Source: DASWLF01 sp963768765
GTDB lineage: Bacteria; Desulfobacterota; Desulfobaccia; Desulfobaccales; 0-14-0-80-60-11
DNA: 64,000 nt
NCBI GenBank assembly: GCA_963768765.1
Contig: CAVYJK010000019.1
Coordinates: forward strand, 1-64,000
Direction: 5' to 3'
This document shows positions 54,499 through 64,000 of the stretch, one piece after another. Under the pieces are notes generated by a model, which ran no database searches, was not told where the DNA came from, and saw only the letters and a program-made list of their open reading frames with translations. The number at the start of each line of letters is the position of its first letter. The first letter of the stretch is position 1. The position numbers were made by a program, and so were the translations under genes.

Positions 54499-54892
54499 GG
54501 GAATCTCATTTAATGCAATCATTCCCCAGTCTTATTCGGAAAAGGAATCGCCCAGTACCCTACTAAACCTAGTGGTCTGTTTCATAATTAAGGTAACATC
54601 GGAAAAGCGGTTTTTTTACCCCCCTTTCCTAAAGGGGGGTCAGGGGGGATTTTTATAAGCACTTGAAATCCCCCTAAATCCCCCTTTTTCAAAGGGGGAC
54701 TTAACCCTGCCAAGTCCAGCGCTCCGGATCTGAATTTATGTCCAGCTAATTATGAAACAGTCCACTAGCGACTAAAGAAATCTCTTCTTTCTACCCACTC
54801 GGTGCTGCTCACTTCCCGCCCCTTTCTTGCTTCTGCCCCCTCCCCCTTGAGGGGGGAGGGCTGGGGTGGCGGCAGGGAAAGGCTCTGGCCGT
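54499..54892. repeat. Repeat-rich intergenic region
   Basis: It contains TTTCATAATTAAGG near 54579 with an inverted partner TAATTATGAAACAG at 54750, enclosing two imperfect palindromes: CCCCCCTTTCC/AAAGGGGGGTCAGGGGGGA at about 54619-54653, and AAATCCCCC...CAAAGGGGGAC at about 54665-54703. A further CCCTCCCCCTTGA/GGGGGGAGGGCTGGGG element sits at 54836-54870, related to the left hairpin of the mtaB element. No gene is seen. Confidence 0.75.
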
Positions 54893-56017
54893 TCATCTCA
54901 GGTCCCGGATGAAAGCGCCAATGGCTGCTGCCTGGGATTCGATGCTCTCGGTCAGTTTGAATTGGACCAGGGCCCGGGCCAGATTGTGGTCCCGGTGCCT
55001 GACCTTGAAGTAGACGTTGCCCTCCAGATAGTCGGTGAAAAATCTGAGTCCCAGCTCGAAGGCGAGGAGGCGGACGGCGTCGTACAGAAAGGCATAGTCG
55101 TTCCCGGTGAGGAAGTCTCTGGCCAGGGAGAGATAGCCTTGAAGGATGGCCCGGCACAGTTCGGGTTCGAAGCGCACCGCCTCCCAGTGCTCGGTTTCTT
55201 CTCCCAGGGGGTTGCAGCCCGAGCGCAGGCAGTCGCCGATGTCATAATGCACCAGGCCGGGCTTGACGGTGTCCAGGTCCACCAGGCCGACGGCCCGCCC
55301 GGTGGCGGTGTCCAGCATGACGTTGTTGACCTTGGGATCGCCGTGAATGGGCTTGAGACTGAGCCTGCCTTGCGCCCTGGCCTTCTCCAGGACCGGGGCC
55401 CAGGCCCGGCGCTCCCGCACCAACCGTAAGCCGTAATTCACTTCGGGGGATTCCCTGGCGCCGCTTCTCGCCAGGACCTCGTCATAGTGCGCCAGGTAGC
55501 CCGGCGTCACGTGAAACCCCGGCAGGGTGTCGGCCAGTCTGGCGGCGGGCAGGTCGCTCAGGAGGTGGTGGAACCTGCCCAGGGCATAGCCCACTTCCCT
55601 GGCGTGCTCCAGATCCTTGATGGTGTCAAAGGTCTGCGCCGCCTCAATAAAGCTGAGGGCCCGCCAGAACGACCCGCCGGGGTCAATAAAGTGGTCCCGG
55701 CCGTCCCGGTCGGGCAGCGCCCGGGGCAGCTCCCAGCGGCGGCCGGGGCTGAGGGGGGCGCGCCAAAGACGCCGGCGCACGTGGTCACTCACGGTGCTGA
55801 GGTTCCCCATGATCAGTTCCGGCCGGGGAAATACCCGCAGGTTGAGGCGTTGCAGGATAAAGTGCTGTTCTCCGGGGAATTCCAGGGGTAAGGTAGGGTG
55901 GGCACTGCGCACCGTTACCAGGAAGGTGTCATTGACATTGCCGTTGCCATATTCCCGGACGTCCAGGACCCGGCCCGGGGATGCGAATTGCTCGGCCGCG
56001 GCAAGAAGATGGTCCAA
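54893..56017 (-). CDS. Sugar kinase of the aminoglycoside-phosphotransferase fold (NahK-like)
   Basis: The protein is a phosphotransferase-fold kinase: YGNGNVNDTFLV (Gly-rich loop), FILQRLN with the ATP-binding lysine region, LKPIHGDPKVNNVMLD (H-G-D-x-K-x-x-N, catalytic), AVGLVDLDTVKPG (metal-binding D) and GDCLRSGCNP. N-acetylhexosamine 1-kinases (NahK) have this arrangement. TTG 56017 is chosen because AGAGG lies seven bases upstream; the frame is open to 56113 but that part overlaps a repetitive GGCGGAC palindrome (56078-56097). It could supply hexosamine 1-phosphate to the MurU-like enzyme downstream. Confidence 0.75.
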   Translation of the reverse strand: MDHLLAAAEQFASPGRVLDVREYGNGNVNDTFLVTVRSAHPTLPLEFPGEQHFILQRLNLRVFPRPELIMGNLSTVSDHVRRRLWRAPLSPGRRWELPRALPDRDGRDHFIDPGGSFWRALSFIEAAQTFDTIKDLEHAREVGYALGRFHHLLSDLPAARLADTLPGFHVTPGYLAHYDEVLARSGARESPEVNYGLRLVRERRAWAPVLEKARAQGRLSLKPIHGDPKVNNVMLDTATGRAVGLVDLDTVKPGLVHYDIGDCLRSGCNPLGEETEHWEAVRFEPELCRAILQGYLSLARDFLTGNDYAFLYDAVRLLAFELGLRFFTDYLEGNVYFKVRHRDHNLARALVQFKLTESIESQAAAIGAFIRDLR

Positions 56018-56232
56018 GGTTTGGCCTCTGATCTGAAACCCATTCGCTTTCCAGCGAAGAATAATTTTTCTGTAGGCGGCGGACCCAGGTGTCCGCCCTG
56101 ACCTTCGGACCAACCCACAGTTGCGCCCCTGCAGGCCCCATAACCTGAGGATTAACCCATTCCCACCCTACCTTTGGTGGCCTGCGCCAATCCTTAGTCT
56201 TGCCTGACTGCTGACTGCTGACCGCTATTCTC

Positions 56233-57234
56233 TCACCTAAGCTCCGCCACCAGCCGGGAAAGCAGGGGAAATTTCCCCGGCCGCTCCGTCAGCCGGCGGC
56301 TGAGGCCTGTCAGGGCCGCAGGGATATAACGGGCGAAATAGTCCTTGCCCTTGACCCGGGTAAGGTAGCCGAAGGCCCCCAGGATCTGCAGGTTGCGGCA
56401 CAGGGCCAGGTGGTAGTACTGCTCCCGGAAGGCCGTCTGGTCCACGTCTATCAGGTTCTGGAGTCGTTCCAGGTAGTAGTCCAGAAACTCCGCCTGGACA
56501 GCCGGGCTCAGGTTGACGTAGGGGTCGATGAGCAGCGCCGCCACGTCATAGCCCAGGGGTCCCAGCCGCCCCCCCTGAAAATCGATGACCCGCAGGCGGC
56601 CGTCCTTGATGAAGAGGTTGCGGGACTGAAAGTCCCGGTGCAGAAAATAGTTGGGCGTCGCCGGCAGCGCCCCGGTGAGGAGCCGCTCCAGGTCCGGGGC
56701 CAGGTCCTCCAGGGTGACCTTGAGCTTCAGGTACCCCTGTAAGAACGCCCTGACAAAATAACCGCACTCCCGCTCCCACAAAAAGGGCCGGTGCACCACG
56801 GGGGTATCGAAACACCAGGCGGGGTCGAAGCCTTCCCGGCCTTTGACCTGCATGGCCGCCAGCACCTCCAGGGCCTGGCGGTACCAATGGCGCACCAGGC
56901 CTTCCGGGGGTGACCGTTTGACGGCCGCTTCCAGGCTGACGTCCCCCAGGTCCTCCAGCAGCATCCAGAACTCTTGCCGGCAGTAGGTGTAAATCTCCGG
57001 CACCGGCGCCCCTTGCGCCCGCAGGTGGCGGCCCACCAGGTAGTAGGAGTCGTTTTCATTGACCTCCCCGCCGGGCGGGTGCGGGTGAAACAGCAGGATC
57101 ACGGTGGGCGAGCCCAGCAACCGGAAGAAGCGGCGGTCGGAGCCGTCCCCGGCCAGGGGCTGGGCCCCGTCCAGGGTGGCGCCCCTTTCGGCCACCGCGG
57201 CCTCAAGGCGCAGGGTTTTAAAGACGTCGGGCAT
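56233..57234 (-). CDS. amgK: AmgK-like anomeric sugar kinase
   Basis: The 333-residue protein has the AmgK opening LAGDGSDRRFFRLLGSP, VNENDSYYLVGRHL, VPEIYTYC, LLEDLGDVSLEAAV, the catalytic FLHRDFQSRNLFIK and the metal-binding RVIDFQGGRLGPLGYDVA. AmgK phosphorylates MurNAc or GlcNAc at C1 in the MurNAc recycling pathway of Pseudomonas. MPDVF at 57234 is the likely start, nine bases inside the ATG at 57243. It is in one run with a Dabb gene and the MurU-like gene, the order expected for an AmgK/MurU pair. Confidence 0.75.
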   Translation of the reverse strand: MPDVFKTLRLEAAVAERGATLDGAQPLAGDGSDRRFFRLLGSPTVILLFHPHPPGGEVNENDSYYLVGRHLRAQGAPVPEIYTYCRQEFWMLLEDLGDVSLEAAVKRSPPEGLVRHWYRQALEVLAAMQVKGREGFDPAWCFDTPVVHRPFLWERECGYFVRAFLQGYLKLKVTLEDLAPDLERLLTGALPATPNYFLHRDFQSRNLFIKDGRLRVIDFQGGRLGPLGYDVAALLIDPYVNLSPAVQAEFLDYYLERLQNLIDVDQTAFREQYYHLALCRNLQILGAFGYLTRVKGKDYFARYIPAALTGLSRRLTERPGKFPLLSRLVAELR

Positions 57235-57245
57235 GGGACCCAACC

Positions 57246-57536
57246 CTAGGGAGTCTCATAATCCACCACCACGGCCGACTGCCGCACTCCCTGCATGTAC
57301 TTGAGCACCTCAAGGTGCGCCGGGTGCACCTGGTAGGCCTGCAAGTCTTCCAGGGAACCGAACCTGGCCACCAGGGCCAGGTCGTAGGACCGGTCCGAGT
57401 GAATCACGTCCACCCCTACCTCCAGGTGGCGCAACTCCGGAACCCGGCCCGCCATCCCGGCCAGGACCCTTTTAGCTTCCTCCGCCCTCTCGGGGGTGCA
57501 CTGCAGCAGTTTGAACAGCACGATGTGGGTGATCAT
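57246..57536 (-). CDS. Dabb-family (stress-responsive A/B barrel) protein
   Basis: The 96-residue protein starts MITHIVLFKLLQCTPERAEE and continues LRHLEVGVDVIHSDRSYDLA and YQVHPAHLEVLKYMQ, matching small dimeric alpha/beta-barrel Dabb proteins (H-x-V-L-F/W-K start, H-P-x-H near the end). Their biochemical role is generally unknown; some are monooxygenase-like or stress-induced. It lies between the kinase and nucleotidyltransferase genes on the same strand with short spacing, so it is probably co-transcribed. Confidence 0.8.
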   Translation of the reverse strand: MITHIVLFKLLQCTPERAEEAKRVLAGMAGRVPELRHLEVGVDVIHSDRSYDLALVARFGSLEDLQAYQVHPAHLEVLKYMQGVRQSAVVVDYETP

Positions 57537-57604
57537 TGGTTTCCTTTCCCTCTGGGTCTTTTTGAGGCCGGGCCATCATGCCCCCGCTGGCCCCACTGAA
57601 GCCC

Positions 57605-58561
57605 TTACACCAGCATCCGGCCCCGGGCCGAACGGCTTACCCGCACGCCGGCGGCCACGATGCAATCTTCCAGGCTAACCCCCGGAGCGAGGTCAGCCCT
57701 TTCCCAAACCACGGTATTTTTCAAAGAGGCCCGCGCCCCCACCTTCACCCCGGCGCCCAGGCAAACCCCGCCCCGGAACCGGACTCCCTGGGCGATCTCG
57801 GCGCCGGGACCGATAAAAGGATCGGCGAGACCGGGAAAAAACCGGGCCAATCCGGGGGCGGCGCCGTTCAGCAGCCGCCGGTGCAGGGCCAGGTACGCCT
57901 CCGGGGTGCCCAGGTCCTGCCAGAAATGGCCCGACACCACCAGCGCCTGCACCTTCTCCCCCGCGGCCATCGCCTCCCGCCAGGCGGCCACCAGATCGTA
58001 TTCCTGACCCCCGGGGGGGAGATATTTCAGCATCATCGGGCTCACCACCTGAACCCCGGTGTAGGCCAGGGGCGGGCCGGCCGGGGCCTCGGGGGGCGCG
58101 CCGATGCTCACCACCGCCTCGCCCGCGGTCCAGACCTTGTTGTAGGGCGGACAATCGTGGAGCACCAGGGTGGTTATGGCCCCTGGCCGGTGGACCCGGT
58201 AGACGGCCGCCAGATCCAGGTCCGTCAGCACATCGCCGTTCACCGCCAGAAAGGGCTCCCCCTCCCCTGCCCCGAGCCTCTCCCCCAACTTCTGCAAACC
58301 CCCGCCGGTGCCCAGCAACTCCGGTTCGTGGCTGATGCTCAGGTTCATCCCCGGGGGTCTCTGCTCTTCCAGAAACTGCTGCACCAGGCCCGACAGGTGA
58401 TGGGTGTTCACCGCCACCCGGGTAAAACCTCCCTCCTCCAGCCGGGCCAACCATACCCCCAACAAGGGCCGGTTCAACACCGGCATCAGGGGCTTGGGGA
58501 CCCGCTCCGTCAGGGGCCTGAGCCTGATCCCCAACCCCGCCGCCAGGATGGCCGCTTTCAT
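57605..58561 (-). CDS. murU: MurU-like sugar-1-phosphate nucleotidyltransferase
   Basis: The protein has the nucleotidyltransferase signature MKAAILAAGLGIRLRPLTE-x-x-PKPLMPVLN, VAVNTHHLSGLVQQFL, LLGTGGGLQKLG, VNGDVLTDLDL (metal Asp) and FWQDLGTPEAYL. The C-terminal left-handed helix (IGPGAEIAQGVRFRGGVCLG) is typical of the wider family. MurU uridylylates MurNAc-1-P; other members make mannose or glucose nucleotides. The pairing with an AmgK-like kinase and the NamZ-AmiE fusion upstream supports the MurU assignment, but the substrate is inferred. Intact. Confidence 0.75.
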   Translation of the reverse strand: MKAAILAAGLGIRLRPLTERVPKPLMPVLNRPLLGVWLARLEEGGFTRVAVNTHHLSGLVQQFLEEQRPPGMNLSISHEPELLGTGGGLQKLGERLGAGEGEPFLAVNGDVLTDLDLAAVYRVHRPGAITTLVLHDCPPYNKVWTAGEAVVSIGAPPEAPAGPPLAYTGVQVVSPMMLKYLPPGGQEYDLVAAWREAMAAGEKVQALVVSGHFWQDLGTPEAYLALHRRLLNGAAPGLARFFPGLADPFIGPGAEIAQGVRFRGGVCLGAGVKVGARASLKNTVVWERADLAPGVSLEDCIVAAGVRVSRSARGRMLV

Positions 58562-58582
58562 TGGTTAGACCCCGTTATAGTT

Positions 58583-58771
58583 TTTTTGGGGGAAGGGGCT
58601 AAGGGCAGAAAGCCCTTACCCACTCCCCCAAGCCCCCACCCCCAATCCCTTAAGGGGGTAATTTGAGTCTGGGAGTCGGGGCCACCGGCCCCGCCTTCCA
58701 GACTCCATTTCAGGGGGTTGGGAGGGGTTTGGGGAGGGCGGGGGAATAGTTTTCCCCCAGCCCTCCCCAAA
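58583..58771. repeat. GC-rich palindromic repeat cluster
   Basis: GGGGGAAGGGGCTAAGGGCA / AAGCCCTTACCCACTCCCCC opens the cluster, the same unit as in the aroB tail at about 17640-17720 and close to those at 15003-15055 and 25890-25931. AATCCCTTAAGGG follows in both this and the aroB copy. The second half has a long inverted pair around GGGGCCACCGGCCCC. Confidence 0.8.
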
Positions 58772-59254
58772 TCACTTCTTATACCCGAACTTCCTCAGTA
58801 TTTCATGGCGCCAGGTGCGGCCGGCGTCGTCTTCCACGCCTTTGGGGGGCAGTCCGTCCACCACTCCCAGGATGCCCCGGCCCTGTTCGGTTTCGGCCAG
58901 GATCACCTCCACCGGGTTGGCGGTGGCGCAGAAGATGCAGCAGACCTCGGGGCACATCTTGATGGCATTGAGGACATTGATGGGAAAGGCGTCCTTGAGC
59001 AGCAGGTTGAAGGTGTGGCCCGCGGACATTAGCCGGGCGTTTTCCGTGGCCGCGGCCGTCAATTCCTGGTCGTTGCCCTCCACCCGGATGAGGCAGTCGC
59101 CGGAGGACTCGGAAAAGGCCAGGCCGAATTTGCCGCCCGGTACGATCCCCACGATAATTTCGTACAGGTCTTCCACGGTTTTGATGAAGTGGCTCTGGCC
59201 CAGAATGAGGTTGGCCCCTTCGGGAATAAGCAGTCTGGCCAGTTTCAGTTCCAT
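58772..59254 (-). CDS. Adenosine-specific kinase-like protein (DUF355)
   Basis: From ATG 59254 the 160-residue protein reads NLILGQSHFIKTVEDLYEII, KFGLAFSESSGDCLIRVEGN, AGHTFNLLLKDAFPINVLNA, IFCATANPVEVILAETEQGR and GILGVVDGLPPKGVEDD, which together are the complete PF04008-type signature. A structure of an archaeal member suggested adenosine-binding and kinase activity; physiological role is unclear. An upstream ATG at 59284 adds ten residues without similarity. Several Cys residues (EVCCIFC) are unusual for the family but not its active site. Confidence 0.75.
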   Translation of the reverse strand: MELKLARLLIPEGANLILGQSHFIKTVEDLYEIIVGIVPGGKFGLAFSESSGDCLIRVEGNDQELTAAATENARLMSAGHTFNLLLKDAFPINVLNAIKMCPEVCCIFCATANPVEVILAETEQGRGILGVVDGLPPKGVEDDAGRTWRHEILRKFGYKK

Positions 59255-59458
59255 GGCGTCCCTCTTTAGGTGACCGGAATTCATTTCCGGATCGCGGTTT
59301 TTTGTGATATTATAGGGCCGTTAAGGGTCGGGGACAAGCCTTTAAAAACCTTGGGGGAAAAGGGGGACAGGCGAAAGGATGCCGCTCCGCCGATCTCCCT
59401 CCGGTGATTTTCCTTGTCGCCTCTTGCCCTTCCCCCCGTTCCGTCCCCAGACCCGGCA

Positions 59459-60602
59459 ATGACGGAAGGAGTTCGGCTTATTAGAAAACTGGTTATCATC
59501 GGGTGCTTACTGCTGCTCGCAGCCACCCCCGCGGCCGCGGAGGTTAAAATCGGGTTATACCTGCCCATGACCGGGCCGGCCGCGGCCATGGGCCAGATGG
59601 TCTGGGAAGGGGTGCAGGTGGCCCACCGGCTGCAGCCCAAGGTTCTGGGCCAACCGGTGCGGCTGGAACTTTTGGACACCCGCAGCGACCGCATCGAAGC
59701 CGCCAACGCGGTGAGCCGCCTGATTGAAAAGGACAAGGTGGCGGCCATCATCGGCGAAGTCATCAGCAGCGACACCCTGGCCGGGGTGCCCATCGCCGAG
59801 CGGGCCGGCATCCCCAACCTGTCGCCCACGGCCACCAACCCCCTGGTGACCCAGAACCGCAAGTACGCTTTCCGGGCCGCCTACGTGGATGACTTGCAAG
59901 GAAAGGTGGCGGCGCGGTTCGCCTGGGAGAACCTCAAGGCCCGCAGAGTGGCGGTGCTCATCGACCAGGGCCAGGATTACTGCGTGGGCCTGGCCAATTT
60001 TTTCACCCAGGAGTTTAAGCGCCGGGGGGGTGAGATCGTGGCCACCAGTTATCTCCAGACGGGCGACCAGGACTTCAGCGCCCAGATCTCGGCCATGAAG
60101 GCGGCCAATCCCGATCTGATTTACGCCCCCAACTACTACACCGAGGACGCCCTGCTGGCCAAGCAGCTCAAGGACCTGGGGGTGAAGACCACCGTCCTCA
60201 CCGGCGACGGCGCCCAGGTGCCGGAGCTGGTTACCATCGGCGGGGAGGCGGTGGACGGCATGTATTTCACCGCCCTGTTCCACCGGCAGGGGGCCACCTC
60301 GGAGTTGGGGCGCCGCTTCCTGAAGGCGTATGAGTCCACCTATCACAAGCAACTGGACGCCTTCGCGGCCCTGGGCGGCGACAGCTATTTCCTGCTGGCC
60401 GCGGCCATGGACCGGGCCGGTTCCCTTGACGGCGCCAAGATCGCCCGGGCCCTGGCCGAAACCAAGAACTTCTCCGGGGTCACCGGCGAACATCACCATG
60501 GGCCCGGACCACAACCCCATCAAAGGAGTGACGGTCATCAAGGTGGAAAAGGGGCAGTTTGTTTATCAGACCACGATAAATCCCATAATTGCGGGAAATG
60601 CC
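59459..60602 (+). CDS. livK: Branched-chain amino acid ABC transporter substrate-binding protein (LivK-like; frameshift)
   Basis: A signal peptide (LVIIGCLLLLAATPAAA) precedes a type I periplasmic-binding fold: VKIGLYLPMTGPAAAMGQMV, EVISSDTLAGVPIAERAGIP, NLSPTATNP, FRAAYVDDLQGKVAARFAWE and IYAPNYYTEDALLAKQLK. It would capture branched-chain amino acids, amides or similar ligands in the periplasm. An extra G near 60487 shifts the end; the corrected frame reads NITMGPDHNPIKGVTVIKVE and KGQFVYQTTINP, the usual C-terminus. No stop is seen before the next gene in that frame. No permease or ATPase genes accompany it. Confidence 0.8.
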
Positions 60603-60804
60603 ATGAAGATCAAGGTTATCTTGCACGAAGCGGAAGAAGGCGGTTATTGGGCCGAAGTGCCTGCCATTCCCGGCTGCGCCACCCAGGGGGATACCTTTGA
60701 GGAACTGTTGAAAGAATCTTTACGAGGCAGTGGAAGGCTGCCTCTCCGTGGATGTGGAACAGCCTAAGGCTCCGAAGGGGAGAGTACTGGAAATCGCCAT
60801 ATGA
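60603..60804 (+). CDS. hicB: HicB-type antitoxin (frameshift)
   Basis: The product begins MKIKVILHEAEEGGYWAEVP and continues AIPGCATQGDTFEELL, the partial RNase H-like fold of HicB. An extra T near 60717 shifts the frame; corrected, it goes on YEAVEGCLSVDVEQPKAPKG and RVLEIAI to a TGA at 60802. It neutralises HicA and represses the operon in known systems. The upstream livK frame runs into it without a stop. hicB before hicA is the reverse of the classical order but common. Confidence 0.8.
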
Positions 60805-61010
60805 GAGCGATGTCCGGCAAGGCGTTCGCCAAGATTATCGAGCGTCACGGCTGGGAGTTATTGCGTATTAGCGGCAGCCACCATATTTACGGCAAATCTG
60901 GAACCGTGGTACGTTTATCCGTGCCGGTTCATGGTACCAATCCTTTGAAAATCGGACTTCTTAAGCATTTATGCAAGATGGCGGGCCTGGAAGAAAGCGA
61001 TCTGGAATGA
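60801..61010 (+). CDS. hicA: HicA-type mRNA interferase toxin
   Basis: The 69-residue protein has SGKAFAKIIERHGWELLRIS, then GSHHIYGKSGTVVRLSVPVH with the catalytic His in the G-S-H-x-x-Y block, and PLKIGLLKHLCKMAGLEESD, all diagnostic of the double-stranded-RNA-binding-like HicA fold. It cleaves mRNA when not bound by HicB. Its ATG overlaps the hicB stop in ATGA, giving coupled translation. Intact, while its antitoxin is frameshifted in this sequence; with a real loss of HicB the cell could not tolerate the toxin, which argues for a sequence error. Confidence 0.85.
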   Translation: MRAMSGKAFAKIIERHGWELLRISGSHHIYGKSGTVVRLSVPVHGTNPLKIGLLKHLCKMAGLEESDLE

Positions 61011-61080
61011 TCCTTTGTAACTGAAAAAATATTAGGTGATCAAAACTGACATCCAACCCTAAACAACCGAGTCTATTCAT

Positions 61081-63584
<2,504 letters not shown>

Positions 63585-63598
<14 letters not shown>

Positions 63599-64000
63599 AG
63601 CTAAACATGTGGCCGTCATCGGCGCCGGCAGCTGGGGGACCACCCTGGCCCAACTCCTGGGGGATAAGGGTATAAGCGTCCGCCTCTGGGTCCGGGAGCC
63701 CCAGGTCTTGGAAGACCTGGGCCGGGACCGGATCAACCACACCTTTTTGCCGGGGGTCCGGCTCTCCTCCCGCCTCAGCTTCACCCGGGAATTTGCCGAA
63801 GCTCTTACGGGCGCGGGCGTGGTCCTCATGGCGGTGCCCTCCCACGTCTTTAGGCCAACGCTTAAGGCCTTGAAACCCCACTGGCCCGCCCAAGGGGTTC
63901 TCCTGAGCGCCACCAAGGGCATGGAGATGGACTCCCTGCTCTTTATGGACGGGGTGACCCGGGAAGAGTTGGGCCCGGCCGCGCCCTTCGCGGTGCTCTC
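63585..64000 (+). CDS. gpsA: Glycerol-3-phosphate dehydrogenase [NAD(P)+], 5' part
   Basis: The frame reads VAVIGAGSWGTTLAQLLGDK (G-x-G-x-x-G cofactor motif with the family's G-S-W-G-T), then NHTFLPGVRLSSRLSFTREF, VVLMAVPSHVFRPTL and LLSATKGMEMDSLLFM. It reduces dihydroxyacetone phosphate to glycerol 3-phosphate for phospholipid synthesis. The gene runs off the window end. The start is TTG 63585, overlapping the gyrA stop, or GTG 63609; neither has a clear ribosome site, and the first keeps coupling to gyrA. No ATG exists in this frame. Confidence 0.85.

Overview
The window looks like a chromosome segment of a GC-rich, Gram-negative, anaerobic bacterium, most likely a Desulfobacterota (deltaproteobacterial) lineage. 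It carries lpxC, a BamA/TamA-type barrel and TamB (outer membrane), a selenocysteine formate dehydrogenase, a sulfide:quinone oxidoreductase (SQR) with a DUF1641 partner, and rhodaneses. The lineage is inferred from gene content only.

Positions 1 to about 7200 are an AT-richer accessory region. It holds the decayed tail of a type ISP restriction-modification gene, a broken SIR2-like/SEC-C gene, an Abi-alpha protein, an AbiJ-like protein, and a DGQHR protein followed by a HEPN-like protein. Two 232-base direct repeats (406-637 and 4885-5116) bracket the SIR2-to-AbiJ part. The region ends at 7154-7199 in the 3' portion of a tRNA-Cys gene, the classic scar of an integrated island.

From 7300 onward the core chromosome begins: small lipoproteins, cdd, an HU-type protein, a large-type SRP RNA, the DUF1641/SQR pair divergent from fdhA, an M20 hydrolase, a TrmO-like protein, aroF-aroB, a prepilin peptidase, a ParA ATPase, mnmA and mtaB, lpxC, a GH57 enzyme and pyruvate kinase. 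Next come two rhodanese-like genes, an EndoQ-UvrD fusion, tamA-tamB, a polysaccharide deacetylase, a putative glycoside hydrolase and a Mg2+ P-type ATPase. The last part holds an AmiE-NamZ fusion, transporters, sugar kinases with a MurU-like nucleotidyltransferase, livK, hicBA, gyrA and the start of gpsA.

The most striking signal is selenium use. Besides FdhA, three further reading frames have in-frame TGA codons followed by SECIS-like hairpins whose apical loops contain GGU: the SQR (Sec at the C-terminal redox cysteine), a rhodanese in which both cysteines of a C-x-C-P active-site motif are TGA, and a small lipoprotein-like ORF with TGA right after the lipobox cysteine. Two of the three act on sulfide or sulfane sulfur, so this organism may use selenocysteine in sulfur handling.

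A caution for all readers: at least twelve single-base frameshifts interrupt otherwise conserved genes, including gyrA, and most look like one extra base. This points to residual sequence errors, so core genes with one or two shifts are annotated as single genes. Many palindromic intergenic repeats are present, one of them inserted in frame inside mtaB, and there is a MITE-like element with a 5-base target duplication.
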